Shown: positions 1-8,607 of the stretch, in pieces
How positions within the stretch are numbered: the first letter of the stretch is position 1
Layout: each line of letters starts with the position of its first letter
Assembly: GCA_963579995.1 (NCBI GenBank)
Contig: CAUZIY010000006.1
Coordinates: 1 to 37,792 of the forward strand
From: UBA6626 sp963579995
Lineage (GTDB): Bacteria; Planctomycetota; Phycisphaerae; Phycisphaerales; Phycisphaeraceae
Reading direction: 5' to 3'
DNA: 37,792 bases
Notes under the pieces: generated by a model
What the model saw: the letters and a program-made list of their open reading frames with translations, nothing else
Told to the model about the DNA's origin: nothing
Database searches by the model: none
Program-made: the position numbers and the translations under genes

Positions 1-1077
1 TGGTTCAAATGAGCCAGGGAATTGTTTGCCGTAGATTTTGGTTGAGATCCGTCCGGTCTGTTTCTGGGGATTGAGGATCTCGATAACTTGTCTTTCGATA
101 AAGCTACGACGTTCCTCGACGACTACAATGTGATCGCACTGTTGGGCAAATTCAGTCACAATCTCTTCATCCACCGGATAGCTCATTCCCAACTTGAGGA
201 TCGGCAGTCGCCCGACAAGCCTCATTTCTGTTAACGCATGGGATAGGTAGGCAAAGCCTACACCGGAGGCAATGAACCCAAGTGGTGCACGTTCGCCCTT
301 CTGTGGCTGGTTGAGAATACGATTGATCGATAATTTGCGAGCAGCGACCTTGAGGGCTTGAAAGCTTTTGATCAGTGCAACCTCGCGTATGCCGGTACGC
401 GGCGGCAGCAGGACTGTTTGATCCAACAGGGGTTCGATATCGTTGGCATAACTTAGCGACCGTTTCTGGTTCTGGTTCAGTTCGGGAGTGTGATTGGAAA
501 AGCATTCAACCGTTCCGCCGCCATCTGCCAGGGCAACGGTCATCATATAACCAATGTAGATGTTGCCTGCTGCTCCGAGTTTGAATGACAGGTTAACCCA
601 ATCTTTCACCTCCTGGGGGCAACTGGGTTCGACCATGGGTAAACGGACATGCTCGGCGAGGAAGCGTGAGTCAGCCGGAACCTGCGTCGAGTCACTCCAC
701 GGATCATCACCACAGACGATGAGCGCGCCACTATTACCGCGTGTGCCAGATAAGACACCCAGTGCCAATGCATCACTTGCAACGTGCAGACCGACTGATT
801 TGACCGCCACTATTACCCGGCAGCCAGCCATTTGGGCACCGTTGGCCATTGCTACCGCCAACGCTTCATTGTTGGCGGTATGACCGACAATGCCCTTTTC
901 TTTCAGCAAAGGACCGATTGACGTGATTGCGTCGAAGAAGCCCGCGATCGGAGAGCCTGGGTATCCAGTCAATAGATGGATACCGCCCTCGGTTTCCAGC
1001 GCGCCTTTGACCAGTAGTTCATTGCCGGTAAAGACCTCTCGGCCCGCTTCTTTACAGAAACGTGGGGGTATTTTCAT
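1..1077 (-). CDS. iorA: Indolepyruvate ferredoxin oxidoreductase, alpha subunit (3' end outside window)
   Basis: Thiamine-diphosphate enzyme that oxidatively decarboxylates aryl pyruvates from aromatic amino acids to aryl-acetyl-CoA with ferredoxin as acceptor. The visible 359 residues begin KIPPRFCKEAGREVFTGNE and continue into LLTGYPGSPIAGFFDAI, the N-terminal pyrimidine-binding signature of the family. They also contain GHTANNEALAVAMANGAQ, VASDALALGVLSGTRGNSGA and, near the window edge, HIVVVEERRSFIERQ. The TPP-binding C-terminal domain lies beyond position 1, so I cannot tell whether iorB follows or is fused. The start is the only ATG after an upstream in-frame stop. No ribosome-binding site is clear, and 17 codons upstream of it remain open, so a rarer start is possible. 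It diverges from the ketosynthase gene across about 230 bp. Confident family call. Confidence 0.88.
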   Translation of the reverse strand, partial: MKIPPRFCKEAGREVFTGNELLVKGALETEGGIHLLTGYPGSPIAGFFDAITSIGPLLKEKGIVGHTANNEALAVAMANGAQMAGCRVIVAVKSVGLHVASDALALGVLSGTRGNSGALIVCGDDPWSDSTQVPADSRFLAEHVRLPMVEPSCPQEVKDWVNLSFKLGAAGNIYIGYMMTVALADGGGTVECFSNHTPELNQNQKRSLSYANDIEPLLDQTVLLPPRTGIREVALIKSFQALKVAARKLSINRILNQPQKGERAPLGFIASGVGFAYLSHALTEMRLVGRLPILKLGMSYPVDEEIVTEFAQQCDHIVVVEERRSFIERQVIEILNPQKQTGRISTKIYGKQFPGSFEP

Positions 1078-1309
1078 CGCGTATGGTTGCTCGTGGATAG
1101 AAGGGCCGTTGGTACTTTCGGTTGGTCAAAGTCTTGCGTCCTTGCATCGCCTTGACACCACGTTATCAGGCCCAAGTGTTAGCCCAATCAGTCAGCAATT
1201 GGGATTGAAATTCCCTGAAATCAACGGTCGTTATTATAAGGTGCTGAGGCTGACAGGCCAGCGTAAATCAAAAAAATCGCATTAAGTATTTTATTTATAT
1301 AGACTTGCA

Positions 1310-2551
1310 ATGTATCCCGTGTGTAAAACTTCCCGGCGTATTGTGATTAGTGGTGTGGGGTTGGTCAGCCCCCTTGGGCATTCTGCGCCACAGACATTTA
1401 AGGCTTTACTGGCTGGTCGGACGATTGGCGAGCGTGTTAAAAGCCTTACAAACAATACGGATCCAGTGGCACTGGCTGCAGCTGCTGGTGGTGTGAGCAT
1501 GGCGAAGCATTGTGCGACCGACCCCACCGTGGACCTGGCCGAGTGGGCAGCACGCGAGGCATTGGGGGATGCCGGACTCACGTCAGACGGTCTGGACTGT
1601 GTGATTGGTGCAAGCAAAGGGGCGGTTCAGGCGTTGGCAACTGCTTGGGCCAAGTACACAAATCCGCATGCGTTGCGGAAGTTGACTCATAGTTCTGTGC
1701 CGCAGGATTGCGAATTGGCCGTCGCCTTGGGCCCCCACGGTTATCTAGCCCACCACCTTCGTAGGCGTATGCGATTGGGGCAGGTGACAAATGTGGTTGC
1801 CGCATGTGCATCGGCTTTGGCAGCGGTGCACCAGGCACGCACGACATTACTTAATCACAACCACCGCAGTGGCAGGCGGTCGATCTTGGTTGTGACCAGT
1901 GAGGCGGCCCTGCTCCCTGCTTTCATTGCCAGCTATCATCGATTAGGTGTGCTGTCACCCCTGACGACACAGGGGTTTGCCGGTGGTCCACTGGATGCCC
2001 ATCGCTGTGGTTTTATGTTGTGCGAAGTCGGCGCGGCGGTGGTGCTTGAAGTGACTGAGCAACCATCACCGGGTCAGATCGAATTATGCAATACTGCGGT
2101 GGCGGCGGATGGATATGACCTGATCCGCACCTCGCCATCAATGGAGTCAGTTGGGCAAATCGCTGCCCGGTTCCTATCCGATGGTCCGATTGATGTACTC
2201 CATCCGCATGCAACAGGTACGATCGATCATGACCCGTGTGAATTGGCCGCCTATGAACGAAACATGGGGGCCAAGCACTCGGTGCAAGCTACAGATATTT
2301 ATGCGGTCAAGGGTGCGATTGGGCATGGCTTGGGTTCAGGTGGTTTGGTGTCTTTGGTGATTGCTGTGCTTTGCGCTTTGTTTAATAGGCGTCCGCCAAT
2401 GCCCTGGCTTAATGACCCGATTGAAACGTCCTTTCGGTTGCAGCCTGCAGAGGTGTCACTCAAGCCATATGCCCGGCATGCTGTGTTCTCGGCTGGATTT
2501 GGTGGTCATGCAGCTGGTGCCCTGATCTGTCGTACCCCAAATATGGGATGA
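1310..2551 (+). CDS. Beta-ketoacyl-ACP synthase (FabF/KAS II-like), stand-alone
   Basis: Condensing enzyme that would extend an acyl-ACP chain by decarboxylative condensation with malonyl-ACP. The 413-residue product keeps the Cys-His-His triad of KAS I/II: C166 in VVAACASALAA, H300 in LHPHATGT and H339 in KGAIGHGLGSGG, with K334 just before. It starts with the family-typical RRIVISGVGLVSPLG. The nucleophile context ACASAL differs from the usual TACAS(G/S), and the protein is more divergent than a housekeeping FabF, so a specialised lipid or polyketide-like substrate is possible. It stands alone, without fabG, fabD or ACP next to it; the nearest ACP and dehydratases are about 14 kb away. No Shine-Dalgarno is evident at the ATG. 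It converges on the methyltransferase gene with a 5-bp gap. Confidence 0.85.
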   Translation: MYPVCKTSRRIVISGVGLVSPLGHSAPQTFKALLAGRTIGERVKSLTNNTDPVALAAAAGGVSMAKHCATDPTVDLAEWAAREALGDAGLTSDGLDCVIGASKGAVQALATAWAKYTNPHALRKLTHSSVPQDCELAVALGPHGYLAHHLRRRMRLGQVTNVVAACASALAAVHQARTTLLNHNHRSGRRSILVVTSEAALLPAFIASYHRLGVLSPLTTQGFAGGPLDAHRCGFMLCEVGAAVVLEVTEQPSPGQIELCNTAVAADGYDLIRTSPSMESVGQIAARFLSDGPIDVLHPHATGTIDHDPCELAAYERNMGAKHSVQATDIYAVKGAIGHGLGSGGLVSLVIAVLCALFNRRPPMPWLNDPIETSFRLQPAEVSLKPYARHAVFSAGFGGHAAGALICRTPNMG

Positions 2552-2556
2552 ACGAG

Positions 2557-3183
2557 CTATTTTGGTCCATGTTTGGTCATGAGGATGGTCGCATCATGTC
2601 CAGCGTTGAAATAATCCTGCCGGTAAGTGACCCGCCCGGTCTTGGTGGCTGCCCATTTGAGCAATCGCAAGGTGTGTAGTCGACGTGCGGGTTTGGTTTG
2701 GGTGGGGGCAGCGGGTCCGGCCAGGTTGGATAGAAAATTAAAAAGCAACGATTCACTGGCAGCATCCCAGGCAGCGTTGAGGACGCGTATTACCTGTTGA
2801 TCTGACATCGTATTGAGCGTGCCTGAGATGCAAATCACTTGAGGGTGGTTATCACGAAGAAGTTGAGAGTTTCTCAGAAAATCGCCGCAGATAAAACCGC
2901 AGCGTGGCAGGTCGCGTTGCTGACCGTAGGTGATCACATCGTCCAATCCATCGATACCAATGTACTGGCTGAATTGGATATTGTTTTCAACCAGGTAGGC
3001 TGCAAAATCGCCACGGCTGCATCCTGCATCCAGGATACGTTTGCCGGCAAGAGCACACATCTGGCAGAACACTTCGAATCGCAGCGACTGCGCAGCAGGA
3101 TTGGCCCAAAGGGTCACCTCGAAACCAGTGCCATGGTGCTTGGCCCATTGTCGGTAAGGTTCAAGATAGCGGTCTTTGGCCAT
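2557..3183 (-). CDS. Class I SAM-dependent methyltransferase
   Basis: Small (208-residue) Rossmann-type methyltransferase. Motif I is RILDAGCSRGDFAAYL at about residues 49-64. The acidic end of strand 2 follows as YIGIDGLDD, and a later segment GFICGDFL fits motif III. The C-terminal part (SLLFNFLSNLAGP and VTYRQDYFNAGHDATILM) resembles the substrate-binding half of small generic methyltransferases. The substrate cannot be told from the sequence. It lies tail-to-tail with the ketosynthase gene, which may be coincidence. The ATG start follows about 180 bp with no gene I can support. Confidence 0.75.
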   Translation of the reverse strand: MAKDRYLEPYRQWAKHHGTGFEVTLWANPAAQSLRFEVFCQMCALAGKRILDAGCSRGDFAAYLVENNIQFSQYIGIDGLDDVITYGQQRDLPRCGFICGDFLRNSQLLRDNHPQVICISGTLNTMSDQQVIRVLNAAWDAASESLLFNFLSNLAGPAAPTQTKPARRLHTLRLLKWAATKTGRVTYRQDYFNAGHDATILMTKHGPK

Positions 3184-3366
3184 GAGCCTATCGTAACCAG
3201 TGGGGAAAACGAATAACGGGGCATCGACAGGGCAAAGGACGGGGGGGCGATTCCGCCGGCCTGGATATACCCATGATCAGGCCAAAGTCCCCTGCGATCG
3301 ATGTATGGTGGCAATCACAAGGCCATCGTGCAGCTTGTTCTGGCTCCATTGTCATGTACCCAGTTT
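3184..3366. other. Intergenic stretch without a supported gene
   Basis: Between the methyltransferase start and the stop of the membrane-protein gene, both minus strand. Overlapping short frames are open on both strands but none has a ribosome-binding site or recognisable protein content. It presumably holds the methyltransferase promoter. Confidence 0.4.
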
Positions 3367-4266
3367 TCAGCCGGTGTTGGAGGAAGCCTTTGCGTTTTGT
3401 GGCATGGTTTGATTGGTCATTAGCCCCTGTGCCCAGCCAATGCCAAGCGCGACTCCAGCCACGCCGGCTGAAACGTAGTGAATTGGTAGTGCCAATGCCA
3501 GTCCCGGAAGCCTGGAGGTCCACATCGCGTTACGAAACTCGTCTGCACTTTGGAATTTAAATTGGACATAAGCATATGTGGTGATGGCAACTAAGGCGGG
3601 ACTTAACAGAAGGGGTATTGGGTTGGTGTTGGGTAATATCAATTGTGCAACAAGTGATCCCAAACTGAAGGCGATAAAAAGCCCTGCCATCACCTGCACG
3701 GCATTGTTGTCTTTTAGAAGAATTAATCCGAGCAATGCACTTATCATGGCACAGCCAAGGCCTGATGCTAGGGATAAACCCTGTGGTAACTTGAAGTGGA
3801 TGTCATCGCCTAGATGACTTGAGGTTGCCGCCGTTGGTAATAGTACCCGCAATTTTTTCCGCGAAATATGGATGGTGAAGATGGTGGCCAACCCCCCGAT
3901 TTGCCAGATCACGGTCTCCATAATCAGTGCTGCATAACGCTGGGGCAGTTCGCTGCCTGCCACCGACGATGAGCGAGAGAGCCAGCCTTCGATGGATCCA
4001 CCCAAAATAAACAAGGATGTACTGATTAGGAAAATTCCTGACAGCGGGTGTCCAGATGCGGAACTAAAAACACCCAGCGCTAGCACTGGCAGCCCAGTGC
4101 CGACGATCAGTACAGTAGCCATGATCGGTCCTACCCGTGATGACATGATACTTATTCCGCTCCCCGCATCCGTTGCCATCAGCGGCTCTTTGCCCATGGC
4201 AAAGAGCCCCGCGCCTATCAGGATCCCGATCGCCATGATGGCACGTTGTTTAATGGTTGGGAACAT
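3367..4266 (-). CDS. Polytopic membrane protein of unknown function (about 8 TM segments)
   Basis: A 299-residue, strongly hydrophobic protein with about eight predicted transmembrane helices, for example GPIMATVLIVGTGLPVLALG, ALIMETVIWQIGGLATIFTI and LPGLALALPIHYVSAGVAGV. I do not recognise a family. It has no obvious catalytic motif, and the hydrophilic loops are short apart from one of about 30 residues in the middle. It lies about 137 bp downstream of hemB on the same strand, so it could be co-transcribed with it. No link to haem synthesis is visible in the sequence. Confidence 0.65.
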   Translation of the reverse strand: MFPTIKQRAIMAIGILIGAGLFAMGKEPLMATDAGSGISIMSSRVGPIMATVLIVGTGLPVLALGVFSSASGHPLSGIFLISTSLFILGGSIEGWLSRSSSVAGSELPQRYAALIMETVIWQIGGLATIFTIHISRKKLRVLLPTAATSSHLGDDIHFKLPQGLSLASGLGCAMISALLGLILLKDNNAVQVMAGLFIAFSLGSLVAQLILPNTNPIPLLLSPALVAITTYAYVQFKFQSADEFRNAMWTSRLPGLALALPIHYVSAGVAGVALGIGWAQGLMTNQTMPQNAKASSNTG

Positions 4267-4403
4267 GGAAACTCCGGAGGATTACATTTCTTGTTTTAAG
4301 GACATAGCTTTTTCCGGCTGGTTGGGCCAAGAAACCAGCCAATCCCGTGAATGCCATGTGGCGACGGCAATCAGTTGAACTGCCGCAATATCATTGGAAT
4401 TTC

Positions 4404-5399
4404 CTACGGGATCCACTCCGATAGTTCTTTGGCAAAATAGGTGACAATCAAATCAGCTCCAGCACGTTTGATGGCATAGGTCGTTTCCAGTGCTGCATAC
4501 TTGAGATCAAGCCATCCTTGCTGAGCGGCTGCGTGCAGCATCGCGTATTCGCCACTGACATGATAAGCCACGACGGGCAGATGACATGCCTGGCGAACTT
4601 GGTGGATGATGTCGAGATAGGTGACAGCAGGTTTGACCATGACCATGTCTGCGCCTTGTTCGATATCAAGTTGCAGTTCGGTTTGCCACTCTCGGCTGCG
4701 ACGAAAATCCATCTGATATCCCTTGCGATCGCTAAACTGCATGCCACCTTGACCTGCATCACGGAACGGGTCATAAAGGCTCGACGCATATTTAATGCTG
4801 TAAGCAAGGATGCAAACTTGCGTGAAGCTTGCTTCGTCGAGTGCGCCACGAATCGCTTGGATCTGGCCATCCATCATTCCCGATGGTGCCACCACATCAG
4901 CGCCTGCCTGGGCGAGGCAGGTGGCGGCCGACCGCAACTGGTCCAGTGTCTGGTCGTTGTCTACAACTGTTCTAGGGTCATCAGGTAATAGTACGCCACA
5001 GTGCCCATGGTCGGTGTACTCGCAGAAGCAAAGGTCGGCGATCATCGTTACGTCATGCCCCATATTGCGTACACCGGCCAATGTTTGGTTTACCGGAGCA
5101 TCGGCTGAGAGTGCAAAGCTGCCTGTAGGATCTTTTTTTTCTGGCGATGTCACTCCGAATAGGATAAATTGCCGCAGCCCGACATCGGTTAATTTGCCGA
5201 TGGCCTTGATCGCGGCCTTGACCGGTAACTGGCTGACACCAGGCATGGATTCGACCGGTTGGGGGTCCTCTTTGTCAGTCACAAATAGCGGTAGGATCAG
5301 ATCGTCGTGCTTGATGGACACATCGGCGACCGCATCACGTAGCGTTGCGCCGCATCGCAGCCGCCTAGGCCGCTTGGGCAGGGGTTGGTACTGATCCAT
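4404..5399 (-). CDS. hemB: Delta-aminolevulinic acid dehydratase (porphobilinogen synthase)
   Basis: Condenses two 5-aminolevulinate molecules to porphobilinogen, the second common step of tetrapyrrole synthesis, in the cytoplasm. The two active-site lysines are present: K203 in YSIKYASSLYDPFRDA and K256 in MVMVKPAVTYLDII (the Schiff-base lysine). C124, C126 and C134 in DLCFCEYTDHGHCG match the zinc-binding cysteines of the Zn-dependent class. I chose the ATG that gives 331 residues (MDQYQPLPKRPRRLR), because this is the normal family length and follows a GGCGG-like site. An in-frame ATG 38 codons upstream adds a tail with no family character. A run of eight A's falls inside the SPEKKDP codons, a possible slippage tract but in frame. 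Confidence 0.96.
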   Translation of the reverse strand: MDQYQPLPKRPRRLRCGATLRDAVADVSIKHDDLILPLFVTDKEDPQPVESMPGVSQLPVKAAIKAIGKLTDVGLRQFILFGVTSPEKKDPTGSFALSADAPVNQTLAGVRNMGHDVTMIADLCFCEYTDHGHCGVLLPDDPRTVVDNDQTLDQLRSAATCLAQAGADVVAPSGMMDGQIQAIRGALDEASFTQVCILAYSIKYASSLYDPFRDAGQGGMQFSDRKGYQMDFRRSREWQTELQLDIEQGADMVMVKPAVTYLDIIHQVRQACHLPVVAYHVSGEYAMLHAAAQQGWLDLKYAALETTYAIKRAGADLIVTYFAKELSEWIP

Positions 5400-6014
5400 G
5401 CCGCCTATATTAACAGCGTTATCCGTATTGCCCTCCCAGAAGCCCGGTCTTTCTGGTTTGACGGAGGTGTTGGGCCCATCTTGGAGAATGTGGCGGCATT
5501 GTAATGGCTGCAAGGTATTGCAAATGAGATGGTTAAAAATGTTGTGGTTTTTTCTGGTCTAATTTGGGTGAGGTCTGAGGTGGTCAGGGCGGTACCAACA
5601 AGTCACTTTCCGGATTCACTTGCCAGGGTCTAGAGCTTGACGTAGACCCGGTTGGGGGTACCATCTGCAGCAGGATTATGGCCGAAACCCCAGCTACAAT
5701 AACTGGTTCGGCTTAAGACTTGGAATGAATTTTCAAGTTAAGAATGACGCGTCGTTGGCTTGGGAACTGGCCAATAGCAAACGGTCGTAATCGGGTACTT
5801 GGTGACATCGATTTGATCGCAGAGAGCGAGTGTTTCGTTCTCAAACATGCGCATAGTTATGCAGGAAGAATCATTAAACCCCAGCCATTATTTATAAACA
5901 TCCGTCCCAATACGTTGCTTGGTATCAGGTGGCGCAATGGTTTGGCTAGAGTGGTTCACGGTCGCGCAGTGAGTAGTGATTAAAGATCTTTACTTTAAAG
6001 AGGAGCGAATCGTC
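5400..6014. other. Long intergenic region upstream of hemB and the pseudopilin gene
   Basis: About 615 bp between two divergent genes, so it must hold both promoters. I see no tRNA, tmRNA, RNase P RNA or SRP RNA signature. A plus-strand frame at 5744-5983 is open for 79 codons but has no ribosome-binding site or protein-like features. Two short minus-strand frames look more protein-like and are listed separately as a possible relic. Confidence 0.4.
5630..5854 (-). pseudogene. Possible protein relic: two short minus-strand frames separated by a stop
   Basis: Reading the minus strand, an ATG near 5854 opens a 38-codon frame (contains IDVTKYPITTVCYWPVPK) that ends at a stop near 5741. A second frame of 36 codons follows, with no start, ending at 5630 in YCSWGFGHNPAADGTPNRVY plus VKL and stop. 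The second piece in particular looks like the C-terminus of a real protein. I do not recognise a family. It could be the decayed end of a gene, a pair of tiny genes, or chance. Low confidence. Confidence 0.2.
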
Positions 6015-6872
6015 ATGCAAAGGAAAAAGGCTTTTACTCTGATTGAGTTACTAGTTGTAATCTCGATCATCGCGTTGTTGATTGGTATTCTGCTACCAGC
6101 TCTTGGTGCGGCCCGTCGTAACGCCGTGCGAATGGAGAACTCCACCCGGCTCAAAGGCATCCAGAACCCCATGATCATGTTTGCCCGTGGTAACAAAGAG
6201 CGTTACCCAGGTATGAATGGAACCAAGGGTTTCTTCGATAACGATCCCGTCAACGGCGAAAATATCCCTTACTGTGGTGATGATGGCGGCGACGAGAGTG
6301 CGAAGGTGGAATCTCGCTATGCAATCCTGATTGACGCCAACTTCTTCACGCCTGACTTCATAATCAGTCCATCTGAGACCAATGGTTCAATCCTCGAGTA
6401 CGATCTGACGGGTAAGGACCCTGACGTCGATGAGGATTTCTCAAGTAGCAACTACTCTCACTCGTTGCTGGCTTTAAAGGCAGCTCCTGGTGAAGGCAAT
6501 GCCAATATCCGGTTGGGCGAATGGCGTGCGACCATCAATTCCCAAGCGATCGTTGCTGTTGACCGTATTATCGATGGCACCCCCGGTACCAAGGCATCTG
6601 ATCGTAAGACCTACGATAGCTACCATAATGATGAGAAGTGGGAAGGTTCTGTAGTCTATAATGACGGCCATGCCGTTTTTGAGCGGTCAGCAAATCCCAC
6701 CACGAGGTACGGAACTGTGACTTCCAGTAAAGACGATCTGTTCCTCGCCAACCCCTATGACGATGGGAATGACACCAATCCTGAAGGTTCCGATGCATTG
6801 CTGATCCACAATGGCGATGGTACAGAATCGGATGATGTTTTGGATCCAAATTTGGACAAGCCGAAGAGCTGA
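6015..6872 (+). CDS. Type II secretion/prepilin-like protein with N-terminal methylation domain
   Basis: Pseudopilin of 285 residues. It has a short basic leader (MQRKKA), the cleavage/methylation signature FTLIELLVVISIIALLIGIL with the mature Phe and Glu5, then a single hydrophobic helix. Leader peptidase would cut after Ala, where Gly is the commoner residue at -1. The globular part is acidic and contains VVYNDGHAVFE, close to the NDGH end of the planctomycete H-X9-DG motif, although the His is 12 rather than 9 residues away. The ATG was chosen over an upstream in-frame one because an AGAGGAG site precedes it and the leader then has the normal length. It has its own long upstream region and its own terminator, so it is probably monocistronic. 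Confidence 0.88.
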   Translation: MQRKKAFTLIELLVVISIIALLIGILLPALGAARRNAVRMENSTRLKGIQNPMIMFARGNKERYPGMNGTKGFFDNDPVNGENIPYCGDDGGDESAKVESRYAILIDANFFTPDFIISPSETNGSILEYDLTGKDPDVDEDFSSSNYSHSLLALKAAPGEGNANIRLGEWRATINSQAIVAVDRIIDGTPGTKASDRKTYDSYHNDEKWEGSVVYNDGHAVFERSANPTTRYGTVTSSKDDLFLANPYDDGNDTNPEGSDALLIHNGDGTESDDVLDPNLDKPKS

Positions 6873-6900
6873 GGTCAGTCCAATTGAAGTAAGATTTCTC

Positions 6901-6935
6901 GCCGGGTATCCCAAAGGACACCCGGCTTTTTTTTT
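6901..6935 (+). terminator. Rho-independent terminator after the pseudopilin gene
   Basis: GCCGGGT (6901-6907) pairs with ACCCGGC (6920-6926), with inner TCC/GGA pairs beyond one mismatch and a CAAA loop, followed by nine T's. It lies 28 bp after the stop codon. Confidence 0.9.
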
Positions 6936-7068
6936 GGCAATCTTATATTTGGCAAAGACATAAATCTTGGTTTTCCCGGGTTGCGATGATTCGTGGATAG
7001 GTTTCGGTGAAGTTGCCAATGTCCTGCCTCAACTTGACGGCGGGGGTCTACCCTGTTATCAGTTCACC

Positions 7069-8550
7069 ATGGAAGCAAAACTGGCTAGCGACGGGATTAC
7101 CTTTGACGACGTGCTCCTCGTGCCTGCCCGTAGCGACTTGGTGCCTTCCCAGGTCGATCTTGCGACCCGGCTTACATCTGGGATTCAACTCAATATTCCC
7201 CTGATTTCAGCGCCGATGGACACGGTGACGGAAGCGGCACTGGCCATCGCCTTAGCTCAAGAGGGCGGCCTTGGGGTTATTCATAAAAATTTGAACATCG
7301 AACAACAAGTTCGAGAAGTTGTGAAAGTCAAACGATCGGCTAATGGTGTTATCACGGATCCGATCACACTGGGGCCCGATGAGCCAGTTAGTGAAGCACG
7401 TTCCGCAATGGCAGAACAGAATATCTCGGGGGTTCCTGTCACGGAAAGTGGTGAACCTGGCGGCCGCGTTGTTGGCATTATCACCAGGCGTGACCTGATG
7501 TTCCTTGATAACGATCATCAGCATGTCGGCGGGATAATGACGCGTGATCGGTTGGTGGTCGCACCTCCCGAGACAACGCTGCAGCAGGCCGAGTCAATTC
7601 TTAACGAGAACAAAGTGGAGAAACTGCTGCTGGTTGATGGGCAGATGAATTTAACTGGGCTTATCACGATGCGCGATATTGCCAAGATGCAGCAGTTTCC
7701 GCGTGCCTGCCGTGACGAACGCGGGCGTCTTCGTGTCGGTGCGGCGGTGGGCGTCCATCAGTATGACCGAGTTGCAGCATTGATCGACGCGGAGGTGGAT
7801 GTGATCATTGTTGATAGCGCACATGGTCACAGTACCAACGTGATTGAAACAGTTGGGAGGATCAAAGCCAGTTTCAACATCGATGTGATTGCTGGGAATG
7901 TGGCAACACGCGCTGGGGCCGCAGACCTGATTCATGCCGGTGCTGACGGGATCAAGGTGGGTATTGGGCCAGGTTCCATCTGTACGACACGTGTGGTGAC
8001 GGGTGTGGGCGTGCCGCAAATTACGGCAGTTACTGAGGCATGCAAAGTGGCGGACGAACACCAGATTCCCGTGATTTGCGATGGCGGAGTTCGCCATAGC
8101 GGTGACATTACCAAGGCATTGGCAGCGGGGGCGTCGGTGGTGATGGTCGGATCGCTGCTCGCTGGTTTAGATGAATCGCCTGGGGAGATCGTGATTCACA
8201 TGGGTCGGCGGTACAAGGCGTACCGTGGGATGGGGTCGCACGGTGCAATGATGATCGGTTCGGCGGACCGGTATAGTCAGCAGGGTGTGGCGGCGGCCAA
8301 GCTTGTGCCTGAGGGCGTGGAAGGAAGAGTCCCGTATCGCGGGCCTTTGGGCGAGTTTGTATATCAACTGATCGGTGGTCTGCGTGCGGGCATGGGTTAT
8401 TGTGGAACACCAGATATCCAATCGCTTCAACGTGATGGTCGGTTTGTCCGCGTCAGTGGTGCATCGGTTGCTGAATCACATCCCCATGATATCACCATAA
8501 CCAAGGAAAGCCCCAACTATTCAGTTGAATACAGTGCCGTAGCGGATTGA
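7069..8550 (+). CDS. guaB: Inosine-5'-monophosphate dehydrogenase
   Basis: Oxidises IMP to XMP with NAD+, the committed step of GMP synthesis. The 493-residue form has the full TIM barrel with the catalytic loop GIGPGSICTTRVVTGVGVPQ (nucleophile C305). Two CBS domains are inserted at about residues 93-150 and 155-210. The flap motif is GSADRYSQQ and the tail is SHPHDITITKESPNY. The start is placed at MEAKLASDGITFDDVLLVP, as in the family. An in-frame ATG 34 codons upstream would add a non-homologous tail. yebC follows after 57 bp, and acylphosphatase and the TPR-alphaCTD gene come next on the same strand, so a loose operon is possible. Confidence 0.97.
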   Translation: MEAKLASDGITFDDVLLVPARSDLVPSQVDLATRLTSGIQLNIPLISAPMDTVTEAALAIALAQEGGLGVIHKNLNIEQQVREVVKVKRSANGVITDPITLGPDEPVSEARSAMAEQNISGVPVTESGEPGGRVVGIITRRDLMFLDNDHQHVGGIMTRDRLVVAPPETTLQQAESILNENKVEKLLLVDGQMNLTGLITMRDIAKMQQFPRACRDERGRLRVGAAVGVHQYDRVAALIDAEVDVIIVDSAHGHSTNVIETVGRIKASFNIDVIAGNVATRAGAADLIHAGADGIKVGIGPGSICTTRVVTGVGVPQITAVTEACKVADEHQIPVICDGGVRHSGDITKALAAGASVVMVGSLLAGLDESPGEIVIHMGRRYKAYRGMGSHGAMMIGSADRYSQQGVAAAKLVPEGVEGRVPYRGPLGEFVYQLIGGLRAGMGYCGTPDIQSLQRDGRFVRVSGASVAESHPHDITITKESPNYSVEYSAVAD

Positions 8551-8607
8551 CCGGCGGATGCGTGGGGAGATTGGGGTGTATAAACTTTATTCTCGGAGTG
8601 GTATGCC

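Noticed and set aside
167..1285. Several open frames opposite or beside iorA
   Set aside because: The continuous minus-strand frame with clear indolepyruvate oxidoreductase motifs explains the stretch; the others are shadows of it or of its upstream region.
2839..3216. 125-codon plus-strand frame opposite the methyltransferase gene
   Set aside because: Antisense to a gene with clear SAM-binding motifs and without a ribosome-binding site.
5125..5140. Run of T's as a terminator
   Set aside because: It lies inside hemB (codons for SPEKKDP) and has no stem before it.
5744..5983. 79-codon plus-strand gene before the pseudopilin gene
   Set aside because: No ribosome-binding site or domain; the opposite strand is more protein-like, and it overlaps the pseudopilin leader region.
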